The notes under the pieces are model-generated. The model worked only from the letters and a program-made list of their open reading frames with translations. It was not told where the DNA came from and made no database searches. A DNA stretch of 64,000 nt from Mycobacterium basiliense (GTDB lineage Bacteria; Actinomycetota; Actinomycetes; Mycobacteriales; Mycobacteriaceae). The translations under genes were made by a program, and so were the position numbers. The stretch covers positions 558,001-622,000 of the forward strand of contig NZ_LR130759.1 in NCBI RefSeq assembly GCF_900292015.1. Direction: 5' to 3'. Positions 6,924 to 15,451 of this stretch are shown one piece after another (the stretch's first letter is position 1; each line of letters opens with the position of its first letter).

Positions 6924-9476
6924 ATGACCTCGCTGGTGGACTACATCCTGAGCCTGTTTCGTAGCGAAGATGCGGCACGGTCATTCGTGTCGGCGCCTGG
7001 GCAGGCCATGACCAATGCCGGGTTGATCGATGTGTCGCCCGCAGAGGTTTCTGCTGCGGTCAGCGCGCTGCCCTTCCTGAATCTTGGCGCTGGCGACCCG
7101 ATCGGCGGTTTGCAGCAGGCGGTGGCCGATCAGTACGGCTTCGCCCCGGCTTCTGATGCGGGCGCTTCTACGTTTGTCGCTCAGGATGCCGGTGTTATCG
7201 CAGGCGACGTCGGAGCTGCCGCAAGTGATGCGGGAGTCATCGCGAGTAGTGCGGGCCTGTTCGCGGGAGACGCCGGCGCCTCCATGGCCAATGTCGTCGC
7301 GACTGATATAGGTGCTGGATTGGCCGGTGGGCTGACTAGCGGTCTGAGTTCCGGGCTTTGGAGCCAGGGCGGGCTTGGTTGGCAAACGGGTGCTACAGGT
7401 GGATTCATTCCCGGTCTTGCGTTCGCCGAGTCAACGGGTGGCTTTGGCGGCCAGGTGGGTGTGGGTGCTCAGGCGGGTCTGGGTATTGGGGCTGCTTTTG
7501 AGGCTGGGTTCGACGCTCAACTGGGCGCCGGACTGGGTCTTGGCCTAGGAGCTCAGACGGGTGTCGGTGCTCAGGCCGGTCTGGCTTTCGGTGCGGGTTT
7601 TGAAGCTGGAATTGGCGCCCAGGTTGGTGCTGGGCTGGGTGTTGGCGGCGGTGCTGGCCTGGGCCTCGGTGGTGGTATCGGTGGTCAGGCCGGTATTGGT
7701 GGCGAGATCGGCGGAGGGGCCCTCTTCGGCGGCAGTGCCGGTCTGGGTGGTCTGGCTGGAATCGGCGGGGCTACCGGATTAGGTGGCCAAGCAGGCGTTG
7801 GTTTCGGTGGTCAGGCCGGTGGTGCGATCGGTGGTGGCTTTGATGCTGGTGTTGGTGTTGGTGGTCAGGCTGGCGGTGTGATTGGTGCCGGGTTTGGTGG
7901 TCAGGCTGGTGGTGCGATCGGTGGTGGCCTTGGTGCTGGTGCTGGTGCTGGTGCTGGTGCGGGTGTTGGTGGTCAGGCCGGTGGTGCGATCGGTGGTGGC
8001 TTTGATGCTGGTGTTGGTGTTGGTGGTCAGGCTGGCGGTGTGATTGGTGCCGGGTTTGGTGGTCAGGCTGGTGGTGCGATCGGTGGTGGCCTTGGTGCTG
8101 GTGCTGGTGCTGGTGCTGGTGCTGGTGCGGGTGTTGGTGGTCCGGCTGGCGGTGCGATCGGTGGTGGTCTTGGTGCCGGTGCCGGGTTTGGTGGTCAGGC
8201 CGGCGGTGTGATTGGTGCTGGCGCTGGTATCGGCAGCCGCGTAGCCGGAAACGGCCAAATCAGCGTTGGTGGTCAGGCTGGCGGCGGGGCGGGCGCTCAG
8301 TTTGGGGTTGGCAGCCAAGGTGGCGTTGGAGTCGGCGGCCAGGCAGGTGGTGCGGTTGGTGCCGCGGGCGCCGTTGCCGGTCAGGCCGGTCTTGCTGGTC
8401 AGGCGGGCATCGTTAGTCAAGCGGGTCTTGCTGGTCAGGCGGGCATCGTTAGCCAAGCGGGTCTTGCTGCCGGCGGTTCGGCAGGTATCGCCAGCCAAGC
8501 GGGCCTGGGAATTAGCAGTCAGGCCGCGTTGAGCGGCCAGGCCGGTGGATCGGTCGGTGGCGGACTCGCGGGTGTGGGCAATGTCAGCGGCATCACCGGC
8601 ATAGGCGGCAATGCATCGCTGGGGGCAAGCGGTCAGGCCGGATTGATCGCCAGCGAGGGTGCCGCAATCAACGGCGCGGCAACTCCGCATATTTCCGGTC
8701 CCCTAGCAGGAGTCGGCGTGGGCGGTCAGGGCGGTGTCACTGGCGGCGCAGGCCTGGGTATCGGTGCGAGCGGCCGCGGCGCCGTGAGCGGTGAAAGCAA
8801 CCTGCCGGGGGCCCACCTGAATCCTCAGTCGGTGGGGGCCGGCGTCGCAGCCCAGTCCGGCGCGGGCGCCGGAGCCGGTTTTGGTGCCGGAGGTGGCGCG
8901 TCGGCCGGGTTCGACGCTGGAACTGCGGCCGGGGTCAGCGGCGGTACCTCGGCTGGGACGGGCGGCGCAACGAGTGCCGGCGGAGGCGCCGGGGCACACG
9001 GAGACATTCTCGGGTACGAGGGTGCCGCGCTGGGAGGCGGTGGCGTCTCTGCTGGTGGCGCACCCGCGGGTGGTGAGACTCCGGCTGAGCATGGCCCGAG
9101 TTTCCCCGCTGGCGAGGGTCCGGTCATCCAGGGTGGCGGCGCCGCCGGTTCCGGGGCGGGTGGTCACGTGAGTCCGCCGTCGAGCGGCCCGGTGATCCAG
9201 AGCCCGGGCGACAGCGTCGGCCACGGTGGGATAAACCCGCCGGTCATCAATGCGCCGGTGCCGCACGCTCCGATGCCCACGCCACTACCGGCGCACACTC
9301 CACCGGTGGAGCACACGCCGGTGATGACGCCGCCGCAGCACGCGCCGGCCGAGCCGCCGGCGCACTACGAGCCGCCGAGCCCCTCGGTGTTCGGTCATGA
9401 GCCGCCAGCGGCACACACGCCGCCGGTGCACACCGAGCCGCCGTCGCACGGCCCGTTCGGCCCGCACGGGTTCTGA
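6924..9476 (+). CDS. iniB: IniB, isoniazid/ethambutol-inducible Gly/Ala-rich protein, repeat-expanded
   Basis: An 850-aa protein from ATG at 6924 (GAAGGGA upstream); an in-frame ATG at 6864 has no comparable site. Residues 1-50 form the conserved IniB N-terminal domain. Residues about 90-680 are almost wholly Gly/Ala/Val/Gln with GGQAGG-type repeats. The C-terminus is Pro/His-rich and ends in PFGPHGF. H37Rv IniB is 479 aa as I recall, so this copy is nearly twice as long, mainly through tandem duplication (see the repeat at 7806-8135). IniB is the first product of the iniBAC operon, induced by cell-wall inhibitors. Its biochemical role is not established. There is no signal peptide or membrane helix. 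Confidence 0.92.
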   Translation: MTSLVDYILSLFRSEDAARSFVSAPGQAMTNAGLIDVSPAEVSAAVSALPFLNLGAGDPIGGLQQAVADQYGFAPASDAGASTFVAQDAGVIAGDVGAAASDAGVIASSAGLFAGDAGASMANVVATDIGAGLAGGLTSGLSSGLWSQGGLGWQTGATGGFIPGLAFAESTGGFGGQVGVGAQAGLGIGAAFEAGFDAQLGAGLGLGLGAQTGVGAQAGLAFGAGFEAGIGAQVGAGLGVGGGAGLGLGGGIGGQAGIGGEIGGGALFGGSAGLGGLAGIGGATGLGGQAGVGFGGQAGGAIGGGFDAGVGVGGQAGGVIGAGFGGQAGGAIGGGLGAGAGAGAGAGVGGQAGGAIGGGFDAGVGVGGQAGGVIGAGFGGQAGGAIGGGLGAGAGAGAGAGAGVGGPAGGAIGGGLGAGAGFGGQAGGVIGAGAGIGSRVAGNGQISVGGQAGGGAGAQFGVGSQGGVGVGGQAGGAVGAAGAVAGQAGLAGQAGIVSQAGLAGQAGIVSQAGLAAGGSAGIASQAGLGISSQAALSGQAGGSVGGGLAGVGNVSGITGIGGNASLGASGQAGLIASEGAAINGAATPHISGPLAGVGVGGQGGVTGGAGLGIGASGRGAVSGESNLPGAHLNPQSVGAGVAAQSGAGAGAGFGAGGGASAGFDAGTAAGVSGGTSAGTGGATSAGGGAGAHGDILGYEGAALGGGGVSAGGAPAGGETPAEHGPSFPAGEGPVIQGGGAAGSGAGGHVSPPSSGPVIQSPGDSVGHGGINPPVINAPVPHAPMPTPLPAHTPPVEHTPVMTPPQHAPAEPPAHYEPPSPSVFGHEPPAAHTPPVHTEPPSHGPFGPHGF
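7806..8220 (+). repeat. In-frame 162/168-bp tandem repeat inside iniB
   Basis: A unit beginning GGTGGTCAGGCCGGTGGTG at 7806 recurs nearly identically at 7968 (period 162 bp, 54 codons). A third, diverged and partial copy starts at 8136 (period 168 bp). The 6-bp difference is one extra GGTGCT in a short (GGTGCT)n run. Each unit encodes the GGQAGGAIGGG...GVGVGGQAGGVIGAGFGGQ... pattern. All changes are multiples of three, so the frame is kept. It is a likely variable-number repeat. Confidence 0.9.
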
Positions 9477-9495
9477 TTCTGCAGAATCCGTACCG

Positions 9496-9532
9496 CGAAC
9501 CGGCGGGGATCCTCGTGGTCCCCGCCGGTTCG
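9496..9532 (+). terminator. Perfect 14-bp hairpin between iniB and iniA
   Basis: The left arm 9496-9509 (CGAACCGGCGGGGA) and right arm 9519-9532 are exact reverse complements around a 9-nt loop. It starts 19 bp after the iniB stop and ends 50 bp before the iniA start. No U-tract follows, so it may be a partial terminator, an mRNA-stability element, or a processing barrier that sets iniB above iniAC. Confidence 0.65.
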
Positions 9533-9582
9533 TGCGCATACCGTGAGTTGCAGTAAAGCGATCGAGAAAGTGGGGCACAACG

Positions 9583-11436
9583 GTGACTCAAGCCGATGAC
9601 CCGCGTCGGGTCAGTGTGATCGTCGAACTGATAGACCACACCATCGCGATCGCAGAACTCAACGGGCGCGGTGACCTGGTGCGGCGGCTCCAGCGTTCCC
9701 GCGAGCGGATCACCGATCCACAGATCCGCGTGGTGATCGCAGGTCAGCTCAAACAGGGCAAAAGCCAACTGCTCAACGCGCTACTCAACCTGCCGGTAGG
9801 TCGCGTCGGTGACGACGAAGCCACCGTGCTGATCACCGTCGTCAGCTATAGCACCCAGCCGTCGGCCCGCATTGTCGTGTCAGCGGGGCCCAACGGTGAA
9901 ACCACAGCGGTCGATGTCCCAGTCGATGACATCAACACCGATCTGCGCCGAGCGCCGCAGGCGGCGGGCCGCGAAGTGCTGCGAGTTGAGATTGGAGCGC
10001 CCAGCCCGCTACTGCAAGGCGGGTTGGTGTTCATTGATACCCCCGGTGTGGGTGGTCACGGGCAGCCCCACCTTTCGGCGACATTGGGGTTGTTACCGGA
10101 TGCCGACGCTGTGTTGATGGTCAGTGACGCCAGCCAGGAATTCACCGAACCCGAGATGTGGTTCGTGCAAAAGGCGCACCAGATCTGCCCGGTGGGGGTG
10201 GTGGTGGCCACCAAGATTGACCTCTACCCGCACTGGCGCGAGATCGTCAACACCAACGCCGCGCACCTGCACCGTGCCCGGGTGCCGATGCCGATCATTG
10301 GGGTCTCATCGTTGTTGCGGAGTCACGCCGTCACGCTGAACGACAAAGAACTCAACGAGGAGTCCAACTTCCCGGCGATCGTCAAGTTCCTCAGTGAGAA
10401 GGTGCTTTCCCGCGAGACCGACCGGGTCCGTGATGAGGTGCTACGGGAAATACGTTCAGCGGCAGAACAACTCGCGAGTACTGCCGGATCAGAATTGTCC
10501 GTCGTCAACGATCCGGGGCTGCGCGACCGGCTGGCCGACGACTTGGAGCGACGTAAGCGAGAGGCCCAGGATGCCTTGCAACAGACCTCGCTGTGGCAGC
10601 AGGTGCTCAACGACGGATTCACCGACTTGAGCACGGATGTCGACCATGATCTGCGGGCACGGTTCCGTGCGGTCACCGAAGATGCGGAGCGCCAGATCGA
10701 TTCGTGTGACCCGACGTTACACTGGGCAGAGATCGGCACCGACGTGGAGAACGCGATCGCTACCGCCGTCGGGGACAACTTTGTCTGGGCATATCAGCGG
10801 GCCGAGTTATTGGCTGATGACGTCGCTCGCTCGTTTTCCGATGTCGGGCTGGATGCGGTGATATCCGCCGAGTTGAGCCAACGTGCGATGGGATCCGATT
10901 TCGGGCAACTCAAAGCCCTGGCTCAGCTCGAATCCAAGCCGGCCGGCAAGGCACAGAAGGTGGTCACCGGTTTGCGTGGTTCCTACGGCGGCGTCGTGAT
11001 GATCGGCATGCTGTCGTCGGTGGCCGGGCTGGGGCTGTTCAACCCCGTTTCGGTGGGGGCCGGGCTGATTCTGGGCCGCATGGCCTACAAGGAGGACAAA
11101 GAGAACCGGCTATTGCGTGCGCGCAGTGAGGCCAAGACCAATGTGCGACGTTTTGTTGATGAGGTTTCGTTCGTGGTCAGCAAGGAATCACGCGACCGAC
11201 TCAAGATGATTCAACGCACGTTACGCGACCATTACCGCGACATCGCCAATGAACTCACCCGGTCGTTGAACGAATCGCTACAGGCCACCGTTACCGCCGC
11301 GGGCCTGGAAGAAGCCGAGCGGGACACCAGAGTTCGCGAGCTCGAGCGGCAGCTGGATATCTTGCACCAGGTCATCGACAACCTCAACAAGCTGCGGCCA
11401 AGCCTGACACCCCAGGCGCCGATGAGGCCAGTGTGA
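9583..11436 (+). CDS. iniA: IniA, dynamin-like GTPase
   Basis: A 617-aa protein starting at GTG 9583. The P-loop GQLKQGKSQ lies at about residues 52-60, the G3 motif DTPGVGG at about 152-158, and the G4 motif TKID near 210. A hydrophobic stretch (GGVVMIGMLSSVAGLGLF and on through LILGRMA) at about 470-505 fits a membrane-interacting paddle, followed by helical segments. It matches H37Rv IniA closely along its length. IniA is a bacterial dynamin-like protein acting on the plasma membrane and linked to isoniazid/ethambutol tolerance. It is separated from iniB by 106 bp containing a strong hairpin. Its stop overlaps the iniC start by 3 bases within GTGA, indicating translational coupling. Confidence 0.95.
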   Translation: MTQADDPRRVSVIVELIDHTIAIAELNGRGDLVRRLQRSRERITDPQIRVVIAGQLKQGKSQLLNALLNLPVGRVGDDEATVLITVVSYSTQPSARIVVSAGPNGETTAVDVPVDDINTDLRRAPQAAGREVLRVEIGAPSPLLQGGLVFIDTPGVGGHGQPHLSATLGLLPDADAVLMVSDASQEFTEPEMWFVQKAHQICPVGVVVATKIDLYPHWREIVNTNAAHLHRARVPMPIIGVSSLLRSHAVTLNDKELNEESNFPAIVKFLSEKVLSRETDRVRDEVLREIRSAAEQLASTAGSELSVVNDPGLRDRLADDLERRKREAQDALQQTSLWQQVLNDGFTDLSTDVDHDLRARFRAVTEDAERQIDSCDPTLHWAEIGTDVENAIATAVGDNFVWAYQRAELLADDVARSFSDVGLDAVISAELSQRAMGSDFGQLKALAQLESKPAGKAQKVVTGLRGSYGGVVMIGMLSSVAGLGLFNPVSVGAGLILGRMAYKEDKENRLLRARSEAKTNVRRFVDEVSFVVSKESRDRLKMIQRTLRDHYRDIANELTRSLNESLQATVTAAGLEEAERDTRVRELERQLDILHQVIDNLNKLRPSLTPQAPMRPV

Positions 11437-12914
11437 GCACCACCGATAGGGTCCGCGCGATTCTGGGTGGAACCATCCAGGCCTACCGCGGTGAGCCCGC
11501 CTACCGCCAACGAGCAGACGTGTTCTACGAATTGGACCGCATCGGTGCGCGTCTGGCCGAGCCGATCCGCATTGCGCTGGCGGGCACACTCAAGGCGGGT
11601 AAATCCACCTTGGTCAACGCGCTGGTGGGCGACGACATTGCGCCCACCGACGCCACTGAGGCGACCCGTATCGTGACCTGGTTCCGGCACGGTCCCACTC
11701 CGCGGGTCACGGCCAGTCACCGGGGCGGGCGGCGAAGCAATGTCCCGATCACCCATAGGGGCGGGCTGAGCTTTGACCTGCGTCGGCTCAATCCCGCTGA
11801 GATCGTCGACCTGGATGTCGAATGGCCCGCCGATGAACTGGTTGACACCACGATCATCGATACGCCGGGGACATCGTCGTTGAACCGTGATGCCTCCGAG
11901 CGCACATTGCGGCTGCTGGTTCCCGCCGACGGGGTGCCGCGTGTCGATGCGGTGGTGTTCTTGCTGCGCACACTGAACGCCGCAGACATCGCGCTGCTCA
12001 AACAGATTGGCGGATTGGTGGGAGGTTCGGCGGGAGCGTTGGGCATCATCGGCGTGGCCTCCCGGGCCGACGAGATCGGCGCGGGCCGCATTGACGCGAT
12101 GCTTTCGGCCAGCGACGTGGCCAAGCGATTCACCCGAGAGATGACCCAGACGGGCATTTGCCAGGCCGTGCTCCCGGTGTCCGGGTTGCTCGCATTGACC
12201 GCACGCACGCTGCGGCAGAGTGAGTTCATCGCACTGAAGAAGCTGGCCGGCGCCGACAGTACCGAACTCAACAAGGCCCTGCTGAGCGTGGATCGTTTTG
12301 TCCGGCCGGATATTCCGTTGCCGATAGATGCCGGCACCCGCGCACAATTGCTGGAGCGATTCGGGATGTTCGGCATCCGAATCTCCCTTGCCGTTCTGGC
12401 GGCCGGTATCGTCGATTCGACCGGGCTGGCGGCCGAACTTCTGGAGCGCAGCGGGTTGGCGGCGCTGCGCAAGGTCATCGATCAGCAGTTCACCCAGCGT
12501 TCTGACATGCTCAAGGCGCATACCGCGCTGGTGTCGTTACGCAGGTTTGTGCAGGCGCACCCGGTCATGGCAACGCCGTATGTCATTGCCGATATCGACC
12601 CGTTGCTGGCCGACACGCACGCGTTTGAGGAACTCCGACTGTTGAGTCTATTGGCTTCTTGCGCAACAACATTGAATGAGGATGAAATCGTTTCGCTGCG
12701 CCGCATCGTCGGCGGCTCGGGCACCAGTGCTGCCGCCCGGCTGGGTCTGGATCCCGAAAATGATCAGGAGGTCCCGCGTGCGGCGTTTGCGGCGGCGCAA
12801 CGGTGGCGGCGTCGCGCCGAGCATCCGCTCAACGATCCCTTCACCACCAGGGCGTGTCGGGCGGCGGTGCGCAGTGCCGAGGCGATCGTTGCGGAATTCG
12901 CGGGTCGCCGCTAA
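11433..12914 (+). CDS. iniC: IniC, dynamin-like GTPase partner of IniA
   Basis: A 493-aa protein, the same length as H37Rv IniC. It starts at a GTG overlapping the iniA TGA (GTGA at 11433-11436). The P-loop GTLKAGKST lies at about residues 50-58, switch motif DTPGTSS at about 143-149, and a SRADEIG segment at about 210 takes the place of the guanine-specificity motif. The C-terminal half is helical with no clear membrane segment, unlike IniA. It probably acts with IniA in envelope maintenance under cell-wall stress. Its stop TAA (12912-12914) interlocks with the stop of the convergent Hsp70-like gene, leaving no intergenic space for a terminator. Confidence 0.94.
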   Translation: MSTTDRVRAILGGTIQAYRGEPAYRQRADVFYELDRIGARLAEPIRIALAGTLKAGKSTLVNALVGDDIAPTDATEATRIVTWFRHGPTPRVTASHRGGRRSNVPITHRGGLSFDLRRLNPAEIVDLDVEWPADELVDTTIIDTPGTSSLNRDASERTLRLLVPADGVPRVDAVVFLLRTLNAADIALLKQIGGLVGGSAGALGIIGVASRADEIGAGRIDAMLSASDVAKRFTREMTQTGICQAVLPVSGLLALTARTLRQSEFIALKKLAGADSTELNKALLSVDRFVRPDIPLPIDAGTRAQLLERFGMFGIRISLAVLAAGIVDSTGLAAELLERSGLAALRKVIDQQFTQRSDMLKAHTALVSLRRFVQAHPVMATPYVIADIDPLLADTHAFEELRLLSLLASCATTLNEDEIVSLRRIVGGSGTSAAARLGLDPENDQEVPRAAFAAAQRWRRRAEHPLNDPFTTRACRAAVRSAEAIVAEFAGRR

Positions 12915-14752
12915 CCGGTCGAACCGTCCGGGGCCACGGCGGTCGGTGTGATGGGGGCCGCCGTGGTCGTCGGTGGCTGCGTGGTCGTCGGTGGTGGAGT
13001 GGTCGTTACCTGCGACGTTGTGGTCGGGCGGGTGGTGGTAGTGGGTTGGGTGGTGGTCGTGGTCGGTGGGGGACTCGTGGTGGTCGTTGTGGTCGTGGCT
13101 GGTGAAGTCGTGGTTGTCGTTGTCGTTGGTGCCGTGGTTGTCGCAGTGGTGCTGGGCGTGGGTGTTGTCGCAGTGGTGGCGGGTGGCGGCGGGGTGATGA
13201 CCGTAACGGTGGGGCTATTGTTCGGCCCGATCACCGTTGTTGTGATCGGTTCTGGCGCAGGGACTTCGGTGGTGTTGACCGGTTTATTGCCACTAGGCCC
13301 CAGCGTCAGCCCCAACACCACGGCAACCAAGATGGCCAAGCCGGCGGCGGCCAAGCTAAAGACCACGGCCGCGCGTTTGTACCACGGTAGGGGTTCGGCT
13401 TCGGCGTAGCGTTCCTGGTTGGGTTGGTCATATCCGGGGTCGTATCCGGCCGCGTAATCCGTAGTTGCTGCCGCGCTGCCGTATTCGCCCGTTGTGTCGG
13501 GTCCGGTGTAGGGAACCGGCTCGTTGTCCGTGTCCGTGTCCTGGGACCAGGCCAGCGCTCGGTATGTGGCCGATCTGGCGTTGTCGGAGGCCGATTCGCT
13601 GGCAGCCGCGGCGGCGGCTTGATTTGCCCACGCCGTCGGCGATACCTCTGTCGAAGCACCGGAAGTGCCAACCAGGTTCGTCGGGGCGTCCACGGCGGGT
13701 CCCGCACCCGTCGGGGCGCCTGCCGACGATTGCTCCTGACCATGCAGTGCCGAGCCAATCGCAGCGCTGAACATGGGTTGCGGCGTACTAAAGACCGGCG
13801 CCTGCAGGCGGTCCGACAGCCGAGTGGTGACAAGCGGGATGCCGGCACCGCCGCCGACGGTCGCGACGGCCACCAAGTCGTTCTGCTTAGTTCCGCTGCG
13901 CTGTAGCAATTCTTCGACGGAGCCGATGAATCGGTCCAGCGGTTCGGTGATGATTCGTTCAAATTCGTTGCGAGACAGTCGGGTTTCTGGGCCGGCAGGG
14001 CCGGTCGGAATGCTGGTCACCGTTGTCGTCGACAGTTGTTCTTTGGCGAGCTGGCATCCGCGGAGCAGGCGGGTCACAGAGCCCATTCGTGTTGCGGTGC
14101 CGGAAGTGTCGGCGCTGTCGACTCCAGGGGTGATCGCGAGAAGGTGACTCAGGATGAGCTGATCGATCTCATCGCCGGAGAACTCTCGATATCGGATGGT
14201 CGGGCCGATCTGCTGAAAGCTCGCACCCGCATTGGCGAGCGTGACGCTGGTTCCACCGGCGCCGAAGTCGCATACTGCGACGATGCCGCTGGTTGGAAAA
14301 CCTGGCGTCGCGGGCAGCGTCGACAGGGCTGCTGTGGCATCTGAGATCACCGCCGGGGGAAAGCCGTTGGGTATCAGCGCTGGCTGGGTCAGTAGTGCCT
14401 CACGCAGTGCCCCGAATTGGTTCTGCGACCAATATGCGGGAGCGGCGACAGTGACCGGCGCGCCGTAGCCAACCGTGCGCGCCATGGCGTTGAGCGCGTC
14501 GACCGTCAGCGTCTCACCCCGGTACTTCGACCCGTCGGCTGCCACCAGTGGCGCCCGGTCTCCGACGCGCTCCACGAATCCGCGGAGCACCAGGCCGGAC
14601 GTGGAGAGGTTCGGGTTCTCTTCTGGCAGCCCGACTTCGGCGGCGCCGCTGGCGGAAAACTGCAACACCGATGCGCGTCGCACCGGGATGCCTCCCACCC
14701 GGGCCGCGACCAGGTTGGCCACCCCGATCGACATCCCGAGCGCCTCGCTCAT
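12911..14752 (-). CDS. Membrane-anchored Hsp70-like protein with Thr/Pro-rich stalk
   Basis: Started at ATG 14752 (GAGG eight bases upstream); an in-frame ATG at 14773 has a poorer site. This gives 613 aa. Residues 1-340 form an Hsp70/actin-type nucleotide-binding domain: IGVANL at the N-terminus, the phosphate-2 loop CDFGAGGTS near 163-171, and the adenosine motif VGGGAGIP near 300. There is no Hsp70 peptide-binding domain. Instead come a linker, a tryptophan/lysine boundary (PWYKRA), one membrane helix (about 463-485), and a 128-residue tail of Thr/Pro runs. The predicted topology is ATPase inside, stalk outside. It resembles the Pro/Thr-rich Rv0312 family remembered from H37Rv, whose function is unknown. 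It ends a leftward gene series with two similar small stalk proteins. Confidence 0.85.
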   Translation of the reverse strand: MSEALGMSIGVANLVAARVGGIPVRRASVLQFSASGAAEVGLPEENPNLSTSGLVLRGFVERVGDRAPLVAADGSKYRGETLTVDALNAMARTVGYGAPVTVAAPAYWSQNQFGALREALLTQPALIPNGFPPAVISDATAALSTLPATPGFPTSGIVAVCDFGAGGTSVTLANAGASFQQIGPTIRYREFSGDEIDQLILSHLLAITPGVDSADTSGTATRMGSVTRLLRGCQLAKEQLSTTTVTSIPTGPAGPETRLSRNEFERIITEPLDRFIGSVEELLQRSGTKQNDLVAVATVGGGAGIPLVTTRLSDRLQAPVFSTPQPMFSAAIGSALHGQEQSSAGAPTGAGPAVDAPTNLVGTSGASTEVSPTAWANQAAAAAASESASDNARSATYRALAWSQDTDTDNEPVPYTGPDTTGEYGSAAATTDYAAGYDPGYDQPNQERYAEAEPLPWYKRAAVVFSLAAAGLAILVAVVLGLTLGPSGNKPVNTTEVPAPEPITTTVIGPNNSPTVTVITPPPPATTATTPTPSTTATTTAPTTTTTTTSPATTTTTTTSPPPTTTTTQPTTTTRPTTTSQVTTTPPPTTTQPPTTTAAPITPTAVAPDGSTG

Positions 14753-14841
14753 ATTCCCTACCTCTGTATCCATTGCTTTGCCACCCGACGTTGGTCACCG
14801 GCCGTCCCCACCATAGCCGCCGACATTCTGGCGGGTTCGGG

Positions 14842-15381
14842 TCAAAGACCCGGCTGCAGATTGATCACGGTGGGCATTGACGGCAGCGGTAGCTGTGCAG
14901 GCAATGTGGGTAACGCGCCGGGCACCGCCGAGTTGGTCGTGGTTGTGCTGGTTGGTGCCGTGGTCGCCGAGCTCGTCGGGGGCGTCGTCGAGGTCGTTGT
15001 GGTGGTGGTGGTGGTCGGGGTCGTCGTTGTTGTGGTTGTGGTTGTGGTTGGTGTGGTGGTGGTCGTCGTTCTCGTGGTGGTGGTCGGCGGCGTCGTGCTG
15101 GTGGTCGTTGGTGCGGTGCTTGTGGTGGTGGCAGTAACGGTCGTCGTCACCGAGGCGGGATTGGGACGTCCGTGGGCGAGCTGGACGATGCCGTAGATGA
15201 TCACTGCGATCAGGGCCGCGATCAGTACGCCCCAACCGACCAATGCCAGTGGCTTGCGCCAGTTGGGGGTGGGATCAGGGTGCGGCTGTTGTCCGTATCC
15301 GCCCGGGTTGTCTCCATAGCCGTAGTTGCCGTAGACCGATGGGTCCTCGGCACCGTAATCCGGCGGGTCGTACCTTGCCAC
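14842..15381 (-). CDS. Small single-pass membrane protein with Thr/Pro stalk (copy 1)
   Basis: Start set at GTG 15381, giving VARYDPPDYG, because the neighbour at 16015 begins with the same GTG-encoded ARYxPP; an in-frame start at 15417 is also open. The protein is 179 aa. Residues 1-42 are Tyr/Gly/Pro/Asp-rich and cytoplasmic. One membrane helix (LVGWGVLIAALIAVIIYGIV) spans about 46-65. A Thr-run stalk of about 75 residues follows, then a C-terminal LP-rich end. The helix and its flanks match the neighbouring 187-aa protein, so the two are tandem paralogues. No catalytic motif. It lies between that paralogue and the Hsp70-like gene on the same strand. Confidence 0.72.
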   Translation of the reverse strand: MARYDPPDYGAEDPSVYGNYGYGDNPGGYGQQPHPDPTPNWRKPLALVGWGVLIAALIAVIIYGIVQLAHGRPNPASVTTTVTATTTSTAPTTTSTTPPTTTTRTTTTTTPTTTTTTTTTTPTTTTTTTTSTTPPTSSATTAPTSTTTTNSAVPGALPTLPAQLPLPSMPTVINLQPGL

Positions 15382-15451
15382 GGCCGCCGATGCTAGCCCG
15401 TCGCCGCCACCTGGCAACCCCAGCCACGCGAGCCGTTACCAATCAGCAGCT

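Noticed and set aside
7779..8690. Minus-strand Thr/Asn-rich frame opposite iniB
   Set aside because: Mirror image of the Gly/Ala repeat; no ribosome site.
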